Positions 9,640 through 22,555 are shown, numbered from the stretch's first letter. The stretch: 42,559 nt of DNA from Candidatus Poseidoniaceae archaeon (GCA_030750665.1 JASMHR010000005.1:1-42559); one strand, 5' to 3'. Made by a program: numbers and translations. The notes: a model not told the origin generated them from the letters alone.

Positions 9640-10448
9640 TGACCATCCCCATTCGAGGTCTTTTCATCGACCACGTAATCGGCGAATTGTCGCTTGGCCA
9701 TCATCAGCAATACCATGCCCATCAGGATTAGAATCGGGCCAAAGAAAATCAGTCCCCTGCTGCAAAGTGAAATTCCGGCTAGATATTGGGTTCTGCGGTA
9801 CCTTTTACCTCTCTTCGCTTCATGAGCGGCATACATTCCCACAAAGGCGGTCAAGATAGTGAAAACAGCGACCAGTGTGCTCACTGTCACCGCTCCTGCG
9901 AGAATGGAGTTCCGTTCCTCTTCAGTCTCTGAAAACAGACCACTGCCCTCTTTCATCGTCAATGGAGATTCGCCTGCTTGATCCGGAGTGAAAGTTCGTT
10001 CAATAGTGATGAAACCATCCTTCTCCGCCGTCAGCGTCAATCTCTTGATCGAGATTTCCACAAATCTGTAGAAGCCATTGCTATCGGTTGTGGTATTGTC
10101 CATCTGGGCTCCAGTGATTGCATCCACAAGCACTAATTCAACACCTTCCAATCCTTTTCCTGTCTGATTGTGCAATGCATAGCCGCTAACATCCACATTA
10201 TCATTCGATTTGAAGAGTGATGAACTCAGAAGGTCAGATGGATTGTTGGACAGGAGCATGAAACCGGTCAGCAGACCAAGAATGCTTCCGACCACGATGA
10301 GGACTGCTGCCGCAGTTCTTGTCAGGTCCCGAGTAGCGTATTCATCACGCAACTCCATCAGTCGTTCAATTCGCTTTTCTCTCTCGCTGCGTTTGTGCCA
10401 CACACTGAGTAGACCCTTGCCTTTGGAGTCATCATCATTCGTCATCAT
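9636..10448 (-). CDS. Membrane protein with carboxypeptidase regulatory-like (beta-sandwich) domain
   Basis: DVSGYALHNQTGKGLEGVELVLVDAITGAQMDNTTTDSNGFYRFVEI...LTAEKDGFITIERTF; TM segments on both sides; internal ATG at 10448 minimises overlap with the upstream gene. Confidence 0.72.
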   Translation of the reverse strand: MMTNDDDSKGKGLLSVWHKRSEREKRIERLMELRDEYATRDLTRTAAAVLIVVGSILGLLTGFMLLSNNPSDLLSSSLFKSNDNVDVSGYALHNQTGKGLEGVELVLVDAITGAQMDNTTTDSNGFYRFVEISIKRLTLTAEKDGFITIERTFTPDQAGESPLTMKEGSGLFSETEEERNSILAGAVTVSTLVAVFTILTAFVGMYAAHEAKRGKRYRRTQYLAGISLCSRGLIFFGPILILMGMVLLMMAKRQFADYVVDEKTSNGDGQ

Positions 10449-11481
10449 CAAACACGTCCTCGAGGTTCGGCGCCCTCTTCTTGTCTGCTGGCAGAGCGCG
10501 CCACACCTTGAAGATTCCAATCACCGCGCATGATAGAGCAACTCCTGTCAAGGCGCTGTAGAACAGGTATATCGACAAAGGAGCATCAGTTTCACATTCA
10601 TCATCCAAAGTGCAGGACTGGGGCTTATCAGTTCCAGTTCCTTGCTCAACATCCATTGTCCCATCTGTATTGTTTTCCTGAATTGAGGCTTCAACCAGTT
10701 CCACTTCGTACATCAATGGCCAATTTTTTCCAGTTAACCACATGCTTCCATTTCCATCGATGGAGATGCCGTTCAGTTCCCCCCATGCTCCCTTTTTCAG
10801 TTCACTTGCATTGACGACCATATCCACTTCTCCTGAATCGGAGTCGATTCGAATGATGTCATCGGAAAACCAAATGTTGGCCCAGATACTGCTGCTGTTG
10901 CACTCAAGTTCATTCAGATTCACGATAGCAGTTCCATCCAGAGTGACATTGATAGTTCTAATTATTGAGAAATCCACAGGGTCTCTGAAGTTGATCACGT
11001 CACTACCATCAGACATCACAAGAGCGGTACCATTGTTGCACAAACCCCATCCTTCACCTTGGTAGGAGAAGTTTCCAATCAGAGTGAAGTCGGATAGGTT
11101 CCAGATCAGAGCAGTGTTGTTTTGCCATGTCAGTTGTACAAGTGTATCCCCTACCAACGCCAATCCTTCGCCGAAATATTTGGCATCAAGATTGGTAGAA
11201 CGATTCACTGTACCATTTGGAAACACTTCTCTGATGGTGGATTCTCCCAGCAGGCCCGTACTCTCGTAGAACATTCCTTGATGCCATAGGAGGCCTTGTG
11301 TGAAGGCACCGCTATCGTGACTGATATTTGCTACTACTTCAACTTCCATTTGGCTGACTGTGGAGGCCTCTTGGCCATCTCCAGCAACATTCAACATTGC
11401 CGAGGTGAAAAGCATGACTGCAATCAATTGACTGACACGTTTGCAGTATGCCGTCTTGAGCATGTCTGATGCCTGCTCCAC
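10435..11481 (-). CDS. Glutaminyl-peptide cyclotransferase (glutamine cyclotransferase family), membrane anchored
   Basis: FTQGLLWHQGMFYESTGLLGESTIREV, YFGEGLALVGDTLVQLTWQNN, GEGWGLCNNGTALVMSDGS, LNELECNSSSIWANIWFSDDIIRID, ELNGISIDGNGSMWLTGKNWPLMYEVEL; N-terminal signal and C-terminal TM. Confidence 0.88.
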   Translation of the reverse strand: MEQASDMLKTAYCKRVSQLIAVMLFTSAMLNVAGDGQEASTVSQMEVEVVANISHDSGAFTQGLLWHQGMFYESTGLLGESTIREVFPNGTVNRSTNLDAKYFGEGLALVGDTLVQLTWQNNTALIWNLSDFTLIGNFSYQGEGWGLCNNGTALVMSDGSDVINFRDPVDFSIIRTINVTLDGTAIVNLNELECNSSSIWANIWFSDDIIRIDSDSGEVDMVVNASELKKGAWGELNGISIDGNGSMWLTGKNWPLMYEVELVEASIQENNTDGTMDVEQGTGTDKPQSCTLDDECETDAPLSIYLFYSALTGVALSCAVIGIFKVWRALPADKKRAPNLEDVFDDDE

Positions 11482-11517
11482 CGAGCCTTAAATACCTCAT
11501 TCAAGGTGGTCATTCAC

Positions 11518-11534
11518 GTGACGCGTAGCGTCAC
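11518..11534 (+). promoter_or_regulatory. Perfect hairpin immediately upstream of the metallopeptidase start codon
   Basis: GTGACGC-GTA-GCGTCAC, 5 nt before the GTG start at 11540; TATA-like CCTTAAATACC lies upstream around 11486-11496. Confidence 0.45.
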
Positions 11535-11539
11535 CGTGG

Positions 11540-12607
11540 GTGATTTCTCTGACAACAAAGAATAATGGAAGATTTGGCATTCCAACCGCATTGATTCTTT
11601 TGCTCGTATTCAGCTCTTGGGGGCCGGTGGCGTCAGCGGATGATGGAGTTGATTCTGAGGCGCGGCCAGAGTACGTTCCCCGCGGCACTTGGACAACATC
11701 TTTTGATGACTTCATTCCATCCACTGGTAAGCCGTACATCCTCTTTGAGGAGGACCAACCCGTCTATTCTGCCACTGGCTATCTGAAGCAGGCATGGTGG
11801 GCAGAAGGAAGTCCCGGCGCTGAAGAAGCATCGATGCGTCAGACCTCTGGCAGAGCGGCCAAAGCATGTAATCGGCATTTGGAAGGAGACACCACCACTG
11901 TTCCGGGATATGGTGGCGGAACGGTAGGAGTCACGGTCGAGAGAGCGACTAATAGTGTAGCATTCATGGTTCAGGATGGATTATCATTATCTTCAACGGT
12001 TCTTTCTAATTGGGAGTCTGACTGGGATAACACGATTTATCCAATATTGACCACATACTTCGGCAAGGATCAAGGAAATGGCATTCCTGAACCTCCTGAC
12101 GTAGATGGAAATTGCCAGATTCAGGTTGCTATCATCTCAGGGGATGGTGCGTATGGAACGGGTGGATATTTCAACCCAGGTCTGGCTCAATATAGAGAGA
12201 TAATCTTCGTTGATCACGCCGATGCTTCATTGTCATGGAGCAAAGTCATTCTAGCGCATGAATTGCAGCATTTGTTGCACAATGCTGCTGATTCCCAAGA
12301 GAATCTGTGGATCGACGAAGGTGCTGCTGATATGGCTGCATACCTTTGTTTTGGGGCCAGCAGTACACTGACTGGGCACTCCAATGCCTGGACACAAGAT
12401 AGTGGAATAAGCGTGCGCTGGTGGAACCAGAGAATTGCAGATTATGGCGGCGGTTTCATCTTCTTGTTGTGGATGGCTGACCACCTTGGTGGAGGGCCAG
12501 CAATCAGGCAATTGGTTGCAAATACACAGACCGGTGCGGCAGGAATCCTGACTCTTGCTCAAACTCCCCCTCACACCGCGGGATTTATTCTTGGCACCAC
12601 GTTTTAA
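11540..12607 (+). CDS. Secreted HExxH metallopeptidase, N-terminal part (truncated by in-frame TAA; continues at 12611)
   Basis: Signal peptide GIPTALILLLVFSSWGPVASA; VILAHELQHLLHNAADSQENLWIDEGAADMAAYLCFG; stop TAA 12605-12607 in the same frame as the next ORF. Confidence 0.82.
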   Translation: MISLTTKNNGRFGIPTALILLLVFSSWGPVASADDGVDSEARPEYVPRGTWTTSFDDFIPSTGKPYILFEEDQPVYSATGYLKQAWWAEGSPGAEEASMRQTSGRAAKACNRHLEGDTTTVPGYGGGTVGVTVERATNSVAFMVQDGLSLSSTVLSNWESDWDNTIYPILTTYFGKDQGNGIPEPPDVDGNCQIQVAIISGDGAYGTGGYFNPGLAQYREIIFVDHADASLSWSKVILAHELQHLLHNAADSQENLWIDEGAADMAAYLCFGASSTLTGHSNAWTQDSGISVRWWNQRIADYGGGFIFLLWMADHLGGGPAIRQLVANTQTGAAGILTLAQTPPHTAGFILGTTF

Positions 12608-12610
12608 GAG

Positions 12611-15600
12611 GTGTTTGCAAATTTCACATTTGCAGCGACTCTGGATACTTCAAGTGGAATCCATGGGTTATCGAATATTGCAATGACGGACCTTTGTAGC
12701 GGTTCTGCATTCTGCAAAATACAGCCAGCGGCTACGAATAATGATTGGACCTCGATGTGGGAATCCAAATCCAACACCATCGAAGGTTGGGGAGTTCAGG
12801 TCTTCAAGTTTGAACCGGGCAGTTCTCCTGCTGCTCCCTTGACCATAAGATTGACCGCCGATGCAACTGGAATGGAAGGGAGGTTGCTCTCTCGAGCCAC
12901 CGCAGATGGTCTTTATTCAATCGAGGAACTTTCATTCAGCAATATGGTGGCCACTGCCATGGTTCCAGGATTTGGCAACATCACCGATGAGGTCCATGTC
13001 ATCGTTTGGTATGGAAGCAATCTGGGAGATTGTGACTATACCTCATGCGGAGCAACATACCCAACAGCGCTTCTCGATATTGAGGCCGCTCGCATCACAT
13101 CACCCGCCAGTCTAGCCCTTGGTTCAACGTTGATGTCTGACAGAGACAACGATGGTGATGATGATACCATGGCTTTGCCCTTCAGCGTCACTTCAAATGC
13201 GTTCTTTGAGGATCTCAATATCATTGCAAGCGCTATCGATAGCACCGGTCAAACAGTGGACACTATGACCACGGGAATCGAGGCCGGAGGAGGTGTTCCT
13301 TCACCGGGAGTCATCTATTGGACTCCACATACTACCGATGATTATACGATTTCATTGGTGATGAAGGACCTGCTTGGCGATATCATCGATAGTTCAGTTT
13401 CAAGTAGTCAGGAAGTCTTCAACATGCAACCATTGCCCAATGCTTCAGTCGATACTAATGCCACCTTGACTTGGCTCCCTATCCAATTCAGCGGTTCAGG
13501 CACGGATTATTGGGGATTATCGGACGACATCAGCACACTTCCTCATGATGATGAGCCGACCGCCTATCTGTGGGATTTTGGTGACGGTAACGTCTCCACC
13601 TTGAAATCACCTTATCGTGGCTACCGAGACGAAGGAGTATACTTCGCCAATTTGACTGTACAGGATCAAGGAGGGGCATGGAGTCAGATATATCCGAATC
13701 TGATTATTGTTGCAGATATTCTATCTCCTATCATCAAGGTCCACGATGGTGCCGGTAATGAAGTGGTTTCAAATGATGATATTGAGGTGTTCACAGATCA
13801 AAGGATTCAGTTCTCCACTTTGCAGACCATTGACAATGTGCCCAATGAGAATATCGAGTTCAATTGGGATTGGGGAGATGGAGAGACTGAAGGAGGAGTG
13901 GGACATACTGTGGTCAGTCACGAATGGAGTGAAGGTGGAAACGGTAATGGAAATGCCCATCAGGTCATGATAACAGCATTCGATGGAAAGAACACAGGTT
14001 ACTTCAATTTCACTGTCAATGTCAAGAATAGATTGCCGAGGATGATCTTTGATGAAGCATTGGTGGTGGATACCTACACCTCTTTGCCGATGCCGATTCT
14101 GTACACTGATGACGATGGAGAACTTGTGAGTATAGATTGGCTATTCGTAGGAGGGGTTGCTCTGAACGAAGCCAACGTTGACCGCGACAGCGATTTTTCC
14201 TCTACCAGTAGCAACGAATGGCAACCGATGGTGGCTTGGAATACTCCTGGGGACAAGACTGTACAAGTGACCGCCACAGATGATGATGGAGGCCAGTCTT
14301 CCGTTTCATTGACAGTTCTAGTCAAGAATCAGTTGCCAGTTGCTGATGTTGACACAAGAGAACCGGTGACCCTTGGTGCCAGAGTCGTCGATTTCCGCCA
14401 AGAGGATGCCACTGTAGATATGATATACACTTTCGATGGAAGCCACAGTTTTGACCCAGATGGTTCCCTTCCCGATTCATCTATTCTGTCATTTGCGTGG
14501 TATTTTGAGGATGGAACAACCTCCAGCAAGTCTCTGGTCTCATATGGCTTCAGCACTCCTGGGCAGCATTCAGTGACGCTCATTGTGACCGACGAGTATG
14601 GCCAGGCTTCCGCTAATCGCACATTGAACATTCAGGTGATGAATCCGGTACCAGTGATCGAGGTCCAGATTCTTGAGGCATGGAGCAGTGGAGAATTAGT
14701 GAACATTGAGACACCTCGTGGTGATGGTTTCACACCAGATAATTATTCACGCACATTCGATGATGCCAATCGTACTCATGCATCAGTTAGTACTTTGCTG
14801 TATTTTGATTCCAGTGGAACCAGAGATGGCGACGCAGTATTCGCTAATACCCACACCCCATTCAACAGCAACAGCAGTGACTGGAATGGATTGGTTGAGT
14901 ACATCTGGGATTTTGGAGATGGTAGTCCTCATTCGAAGGAGAGTCACCCTTGGCATTCCTACTCATCTTCAGGGACTTATATCGTGAGTCTAACTGTGAG
15001 GGATGCCTTTGAGACAGGTGACACGATGAGCATGTTGTTCACCATCATCGTCGATTCTCCTCCCGAGTCTGATGGAATCATGGAGGCTACCGAGATAATA
15101 GTCGATGAATTGGCGATATTCCATGTTGATGCCAGCGATGCTGAGTCAAGCAGGAATTACGACATCTATCGCGACAACAATGTTGATGATGGCTCTAACA
15201 ATGACCATGACCATATCATTCCAAAGAGTTTGAAGATAATGTGGGAGTTGGATGATACCATTGATGAAAATGAAGACTCTGATTTCGCTAATGATTGGAT
15301 ATTCAGCAATGATGGAGAGTCTGCAACTAGAATCACTCACATCTTTGACCATTCAGGCGAAGTCACAATCAGGGTACAGGTCTGTGATGGAATGGGAAGC
15401 TGTGTCCAAGATTCAATATTGATCCAGCCTGCTGAAGGCCCGGAGAAGACTCCGACTTTGTCTGATTTCAATTGGCAGGATGCCAAGGGTTGGATGTCAG
15501 ATGCGGGGGGTGAATCCGCTTTCGTTCTAGGATTGATATTCCTTGTTCTCATCTTAGGATGGCTGGTGATGCGCACTCCTGTTGGTTTGGATGAAGAGGA

Positions 15601-15769
15601 AGCAGCAGAAGCCGCTGAAGCATATGATGTCCAGAATGTTGAGGCTGAAGGTGGAGTTCTAGGAATGGACCAGCATGAGCCACCACCCAAACCACGGATT
15701 CTCTCCAAAGATGATCGGAGAAGTAATGATTCAGGATATGTCAGACCAGTCCGCGCCAGAAAGCGCTGA
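12611..15769 (+). CDS. C-terminal continuation of the metallopeptidase: multiple PKD domains and C-terminal TM anchor
   Basis: Same reading frame as 11540-12607; PKD-like motifs PTAYLWDFGDGNVSTLKSPYRGYRDEGVYFANLTV, VEYIWDFGDGSPHSKESHPWHSYSSSGTYIVSLTV; C-terminal TM FVLGLIFLVLILGWLVM; no signal peptide of its own. Confidence 0.85.
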   Translation: MFANFTFAATLDTSSGIHGLSNIAMTDLCSGSAFCKIQPAATNNDWTSMWESKSNTIEGWGVQVFKFEPGSSPAAPLTIRLTADATGMEGRLLSRATADGLYSIEELSFSNMVATAMVPGFGNITDEVHVIVWYGSNLGDCDYTSCGATYPTALLDIEAARITSPASLALGSTLMSDRDNDGDDDTMALPFSVTSNAFFEDLNIIASAIDSTGQTVDTMTTGIEAGGGVPSPGVIYWTPHTTDDYTISLVMKDLLGDIIDSSVSSSQEVFNMQPLPNASVDTNATLTWLPIQFSGSGTDYWGLSDDISTLPHDDEPTAYLWDFGDGNVSTLKSPYRGYRDEGVYFANLTVQDQGGAWSQIYPNLIIVADILSPIIKVHDGAGNEVVSNDDIEVFTDQRIQFSTLQTIDNVPNENIEFNWDWGDGETEGGVGHTVVSHEWSEGGNGNGNAHQVMITAFDGKNTGYFNFTVNVKNRLPRMIFDEALVVDTYTSLPMPILYTDDDGELVSIDWLFVGGVALNEANVDRDSDFSSTSSNEWQPMVAWNTPGDKTVQVTATDDDGGQSSVSLTVLVKNQLPVADVDTREPVTLGARVVDFRQEDATVDMIYTFDGSHSFDPDGSLPDSSILSFAWYFEDGTTSSKSLVSYGFSTPGQHSVTLIVTDEYGQASANRTLNIQVMNPVPVIEVQILEAWSSGELVNIETPRGDGFTPDNYSRTFDDANRTHASVSTLLYFDSSGTRDGDAVFANTHTPFNSNSSDWNGLVEYIWDFGDGSPHSKESHPWHSYSSSGTYIVSLTVRDAFETGDTMSMLFTIIVDSPPESDGIMEATEIIVDELAIFHVDASDAESSRNYDIYRDNNVDDGSNNDHDHIIPKSLKIMWELDDTIDENEDSDFANDWIFSNDGESATRITHIFDHSGEVTIRVQVCDGMGSCVQDSILIQPAEGPEKTPTLSDFNWQDAKGWMSDAGGESAFVLGLIFLVLILGWLVMRTPVGLDEEEAAEAAEAYDVQNVEAEGGVLGMDQHEPPPKPRILSKDDRRSNDSGYVRPVRARKR

Positions 15770-15857
15770 AACCGATTTTCATCTTCAGTTCACACTCCCT
15801 CTCTATGGCCAACCATGATGTGCTTCATGCCGCACGTTGGTGTTCATCGGGTAGGGT

Positions 15858-16820
15858 TTGGTGAGGTCGATGAGGAAGGCGACGTTTTTGGCAACCTTGT
15901 TGACTCTACCTTTGGTCATGTTCATTTCTGGCGAAGCTGCCATAATTGGAGTTGCAGAAGCGGCAGGATGCAGTGTTTCCAGTCAAGATAGTACTGAATG
16001 GGATACACACATCAGCAATGTGAGTATTGAAACCACCTTCATGGGCATGTGGGATGAATGGGGAGATGAAGACCGCGAATTCGATGATCAGGGTGAGGTA
16101 GAGTTGGGATCGAAGAAATACACAGGCCCATTATCGCCATTATTGTCTGGTTTTCACTCATCATTCAGTGTAGGAAATGGCAGTGGCGGCGGAGTGAGAA
16201 TGAATTTGACCACCGGAATGAGATACACATTCTGTCTGACTATCGACAATGCCAATGCAGAGAGTGTTCGAGAACCTCCAGTAGATGTCTACCTTTTCCT
16301 AACACATGATTATGATATGTACGCCACACAATACTACCTCTACGATGATGAAATGCAATTTATGGAGGACCTTGAGGAGAATATCCCTCCAGAATGGCGT
16401 GGAGGATTGTGGAGGGGATTCCGCGATGTCCATGACTATGAGAATGTCCGTGAAGCAGAATTCTCAGTGGTTCTTGACAAACTCGAGACTTCAACTTCTT
16501 TGTTCACTGGAGAAGGAACCATCTATGAGGAATTCGTGATTCTTGTCGATGCCATCAATAATACACATATCGACGATGCTCCAGAACCTCATTCAACCTC
16601 ATTGGTTGATTTGACGGTCATGGTGGAGGAAGCATTCATCCTACCAACTTGGACGGTACCATTGACCTGCATGGCACTTCTCATTATGTTGGCAGCAGTT
16701 CCAGTGATCATGCACTTCAAACACTCCAAGGCAGGGCTGGATGGCTACAAGGTGGAACTGGTTCCAAATCTCGAACAGAAAGGAGACGCCGTCGGAGCAA
16801 TTGATGAGCGGCAGGGTTGA
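15858..16820 (+). CDS. Secreted/membrane-anchored protein of unknown function
   Basis: N-terminal signal (MRKATFLATLLTLPLVMFISGEAA) and C-terminal TM (VPLTCMALLIMLAAVPVIMHF) with cytoplasmic tail. Confidence 0.7.
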   Translation: MVRSMRKATFLATLLTLPLVMFISGEAAIIGVAEAAGCSVSSQDSTEWDTHISNVSIETTFMGMWDEWGDEDREFDDQGEVELGSKKYTGPLSPLLSGFHSSFSVGNGSGGGVRMNLTTGMRYTFCLTIDNANAESVREPPVDVYLFLTHDYDMYATQYYLYDDEMQFMEDLEENIPPEWRGGLWRGFRDVHDYENVREAEFSVVLDKLETSTSLFTGEGTIYEEFVILVDAINNTHIDDAPEPHSTSLVDLTVMVEEAFILPTWTVPLTCMALLIMLAAVPVIMHFKHSKAGLDGYKVELVPNLEQKGDAVGAIDERQG

Positions 16821-16823
16821 TGC

Positions 16824-17705
16824 TTAGTATTCCAACAGAATCCAAGCATTCCTCAGGTCTTTGATGTTGACCAGTCCTCTGTCCCCTAGATGAAAGTCAT
16901 CTTGAAGAGTTGCATAAACCAAGGATTGGTCTAGAACCGGAGCATGAATCCTTGTCCAATCCCCGCCAGGGCCAAGACCCATTATTGTGAAATCATGCCC
17001 TTCGCCTTTCATTTCCCACGATGCTTCGACCAATTTCAGGCTCTCTTGTTGAGAATCTGTGGTCCAACACATCTTGATGGTGTTTCCTTTGTCGCTAGAA
17101 TCGCTGACCAGTTTGACAATATCTTCGACCGGGGGGATTCCATCGCCATGTATCGAAGCGATGACCTTGGCTCCAGAATCTGAAGCTGCATCGAGTAATT
17201 TCTGTCGGGTTTTTTCCTCAATCGATAGTTCAAGGTCGATATATGAAACTTCGCTGTTGATCGCTTCTAAGAGAATAGAACATCTTTCATCTTCATCACC
17301 AGGGTAGAAACCGCCTTCGGATGTTGAGCGGCAAGTGAAGACGACCGGTAGGGGGACTCCGCCTTTCAGTTCCTCAATGATTTCGGAAACATCGATATCT
17401 GAAGTAGAGCGCTTCTCCCAAATGGATTCTGGAGGCAATAGTGGTCTTGAATCTCTATTTCCTCCCTCTTCTTGTTCACTGGTTTCAGGAGCGATGAGAA
17501 ATAGCCGGTCAAACCTGACCTCTACCATATCAGCGCCGTTCAGATTTGCTCTAGCGGCTTCGTCAATGACCTCCTTAACAGTACAGCCATCAAGGGAGAC
17601 GCACACCAGCGGGTCTTTCATCGAGCCGGCGACCTGACACTCATCCTTAACCATGTCGTGCTGACTTAACCGCTTATCACTGCTACATTCTTCATACTCC
17701 ACCAT
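16824..17705 (-). CDS. aroD: 3-dehydroquinate dehydratase, type I
   Basis: ADMVEVRFDRL, PVVFTCRSTSEGGFYPGDEDER, YIDLELS, KVIASIHGDGIPP (catalytic His), NTIKMCW (Schiff-base Lys), GLGPGGDWTRIHAPVL. Confidence 0.87.
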   Translation of the reverse strand: MVEYEECSSDKRLSQHDMVKDECQVAGSMKDPLVCVSLDGCTVKEVIDEAARANLNGADMVEVRFDRLFLIAPETSEQEEGGNRDSRPLLPPESIWEKRSTSDIDVSEIIEELKGGVPLPVVFTCRSTSEGGFYPGDEDERCSILLEAINSEVSYIDLELSIEEKTRQKLLDAASDSGAKVIASIHGDGIPPVEDIVKLVSDSSDKGNTIKMCWTTDSQQESLKLVEASWEMKGEGHDFTIMGLGPGGDWTRIHAPVLDQSLVYATLQDDFHLGDRGLVNIKDLRNAWILLEY

Positions 17706-17722
17706 GGCGATTCACAGGGTAA

Positions 17723-19822
<2,100 letters not shown>

Positions 19823-19831
19823 GGTGATAGT

Positions 19832-22555
19832 ATGAGCGACGAAGAATTACCTCCGAACCCTACTGATAATCAGATTCGACATACTGTCGATCAAGAGATG
19901 AAGACATCATACATCAATTATGCAATGTCAGTCATTATTGGACGAGCATTGCCCGAAGTACGAGATGGACTGAAGCCCGTGCATCGACGAGTGCTCTTCG
20001 GTATGCATGAAGCGGGACATACCTCTGACCGTTCATACTCTAAATCAGCGCGTTCTGTTGGAGAAGTGATGGGTAAGTATCACCCTCATGGCGACCAATC
20101 AATCTATGATACCATGGTCAGAATGGCGCAGGATTTCAGTCTGCGATATCCATTGGTCGATGGTCAAGGAAACTTCGGCAGCATAGACGGAGATCCACCT
20201 GCTGCTATGCGATATACCGAAAGTAGACTCGATCGATTGGCAAAACACATGCTGGAGGATATCAAGAAAGATACAGTGAATTTCCAACCTAATTTTGATG
20301 ATTCCGAACAAGAACCCGAAGTCCTGCCAGCCAGACTTCCTAATCTTCTCTTGAATGGAAGCGATGGAATTGCAGTGGGAATGGCTACCAAGATTCCACC
20401 TCATAATCTTCGTGAGGTTGCTTCCGCAGTTCATCTGCACGTTGAAAGGATTCTGGAGGACGGAGAAGATGCTGGGGATGCAGAAAAGCCTCCGAATATC
20501 GATGTTGGAGAATACATGCAGATATTGAAGGGTCCAGACTTCCCAACAGGTGCAACCATTCACGGTATTGATGGAATTCGTGATATGTATGAGACTGGAC
20601 ACGGTAGATTCCATGTTCGTTCTCAGTGTGAAGTGTATGATGATGACAAAGGCAAGCGCATCATCGTCAATGAGATTCCTTATCAGGTGAAGAAAGCGGG
20701 GATGTTGGAGGCGATAGCAGATCTGGTCAGCAAGGAGGTCGTGAAAGGCATCAGAGACATCCGCGACGAGTCCAGCAAAGAAGGGATTCGTGTGGTCATC
20801 GAAGTCAAACAGAATGCGGATCCTCATGCAGTATTGAACCAATTATTCCGCTCCAGCCGACTGCAGGAATCATACTCTGCCAACATGATGGGAATCATCA
20901 ACCGAGAGCCTGTTCTACTGAATTTACGCCTTATTCTACACACCTATGTGCGTCATCGAGAGGAAGTGATTCGTCGTCGAACACAATTCGAACTTGCCAA
21001 GGCAGAAGCCCGTGCACATATCTTGGAGGGCCTGGTCAAGGCCCACCTGAGGATTGATGATGTCGTTGCAGCAGGAAAGGGGGCTGAAAGTCGAGAACAT
21101 TTCGAACAGATTCTGCGCGGTGAGATCAAGTTTGAAAAATTGGCAAAATTCGATTTCACCGAGCCTCAAGCCAAGGCCATTGCTGAACGCCGCCTATATC
21201 AGCTTTCGAAAATGGATACAAAGAAAGTCGACGATGAATTCAACGAACTCAAGATTTCAATCGCTGAATACAACTCCATCCTGAAAAGTCGTCGCCGCCA
21301 GTTAGAGATATTGCTGAGCGAATTGGATGAAATGGTTGAGAAACACGGTGATGAGCGTCGTACCAACATCGATCCAATGCCGCTGTCTATGGACAGAGAG
21401 GACCTTGTGGAGGAGCGAGCCATCGTCATCTCTCTTTCTGAAGATAATTACATCCGCCATCTCCCAGTAGAGTCATTTCGTGTCCAGAATCGTGGCGGTA
21501 AGGGTTTGAAGGGAGTTGCAACAAAAGATGAGGACTTCCCGAAATCCATCCTGACTTGTTTCAGCAAGGACCGCCTCCTGATATTCACTGATCAAGGGCG
21601 CGTATACGGTCTCAAGGCATGGGAGACGCCACAAGGTAGCCGACACAGTCGTGGAAGTCACATCCGTAACCTCATTGAACATCTGCGAGAAGAAGAGAAA
21701 GTCGTCACTATTCTACCGATCTCCAAGGAGATACAAGAGAATCCAGAAGGGCATTATCTGATATTCGCAACTCATGAGGGTATTGTCAAGCGTACAAGGC
21801 TTGGTGAATATACGCGAATCAATCGCAATGGTAAGTTTGCCTTGAAATTCAAAACAGATACCGACACGCTTGTTGCAGTACGTGAGGCCACAGATGAGGA
21901 CCATGTTGTCCTGGTTTCAAAATTTGGTCGTGCTTGCAGATTCAAGCCAAGCCAAACCAAAGAACTCGCTGATGGTTCAACCGGTTATACTGTGAAGGTC
22001 CAGGGTCGGGTGACTGCGGGGGTTCGAGGAATGAAATTGAAAGACGACGACAGTGTTGTTGGTATGATTGCTACTTCGAATGAAGAGACACAAGTACTCA
22101 CCTTGTCGAAATTCGGCATGGCTAAACGGAGCAGATTGGGCGACGGAGAAATGCATTACATTCTCGATGAGGATGGTGAAAAGGTGTGGAATGAAAAGAA
22201 TGAGAAATTCTCTCAAGAACGCGACGGATATCGAAAGACCAGCCGCGGGGCAGGCGGTGTTCAGACCATGAAACTCGATGAAAAAAGCGGTGATGAGATA
22301 GTTCGCGTCCACACCATCCCAGACCTTTCTGACCAGATATTCCTTTTGACCAGCAAGGGGATGATGATTCGAGTACGCGCTGACCAGACCAAGGAGACAA
22401 CCGGCAAATCAACCAAGGGGACACGGGTCATGGAACTTCGAGACAAAAATAAGGGCGGATTCCTCGATGAAATCATTTTCTCGGCCCGTCTGCCAGCAGA
22501 ATTGGTGGATGATGAAGACCAGATGCGAACAGAGAATGGTTCTGAAGAGGAATGA
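19832..22555 (+). CDS. gyrA: DNA gyrase subunit A
   Basis: [44 protein letters not shown], active-site [10 protein letters not shown], GyrA-box-like QNRGGKG, C-terminal beta-pinwheel repeats. Confidence 0.97.
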   Translation: MSDEELPPNPTDNQIRHTVDQEMKTSYINYAMSVIIGRALPEVRDGLKPVHRRVLFGMHEAGHTSDRSYSKSARSVGEVMGKYHPHGDQSIYDTMVRMAQDFSLRYPLVDGQGNFGSIDGDPPAAMRYTESRLDRLAKHMLEDIKKDTVNFQPNFDDSEQEPEVLPARLPNLLLNGSDGIAVGMATKIPPHNLREVASAVHLHVERILEDGEDAGDAEKPPNIDVGEYMQILKGPDFPTGATIHGIDGIRDMYETGHGRFHVRSQCEVYDDDKGKRIIVNEIPYQVKKAGMLEAIADLVSKEVVKGIRDIRDESSKEGIRVVIEVKQNADPHAVLNQLFRSSRLQESYSANMMGIINREPVLLNLRLILHTYVRHREEVIRRRTQFELAKAEARAHILEGLVKAHLRIDDVVAAGKGAESREHFEQILRGEIKFEKLAKFDFTEPQAKAIAERRLYQLSKMDTKKVDDEFNELKISIAEYNSILKSRRRQLEILLSELDEMVEKHGDERRTNIDPMPLSMDREDLVEERAIVISLSEDNYIRHLPVESFRVQNRGGKGLKGVATKDEDFPKSILTCFSKDRLLIFTDQGRVYGLKAWETPQGSRHSRGSHIRNLIEHLREEEKVVTILPISKEIQENPEGHYLIFATHEGIVKRTRLGEYTRINRNGKFALKFKTDTDTLVAVREATDEDHVVLVSKFGRACRFKPSQTKELADGSTGYTVKVQGRVTAGVRGMKLKDDDSVVGMIATSNEETQVLTLSKFGMAKRSRLGDGEMHYILDEDGEKVWNEKNEKFSQERDGYRKTSRGAGGVQTMKLDEKSGDEIVRVHTIPDLSDQIFLLTSKGMMIRVRADQTKETTGKSTKGTRVMELRDKNKGGFLDEIIFSARLPAELVDDEDQMRTENGSEEE

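Noticed and set aside
20099-20842. 247-aa minus-strand ORF inside gyrA
   Set aside because: Fully antisense to a well-supported GyrA coding region; composition looks like shadow-frame translation.
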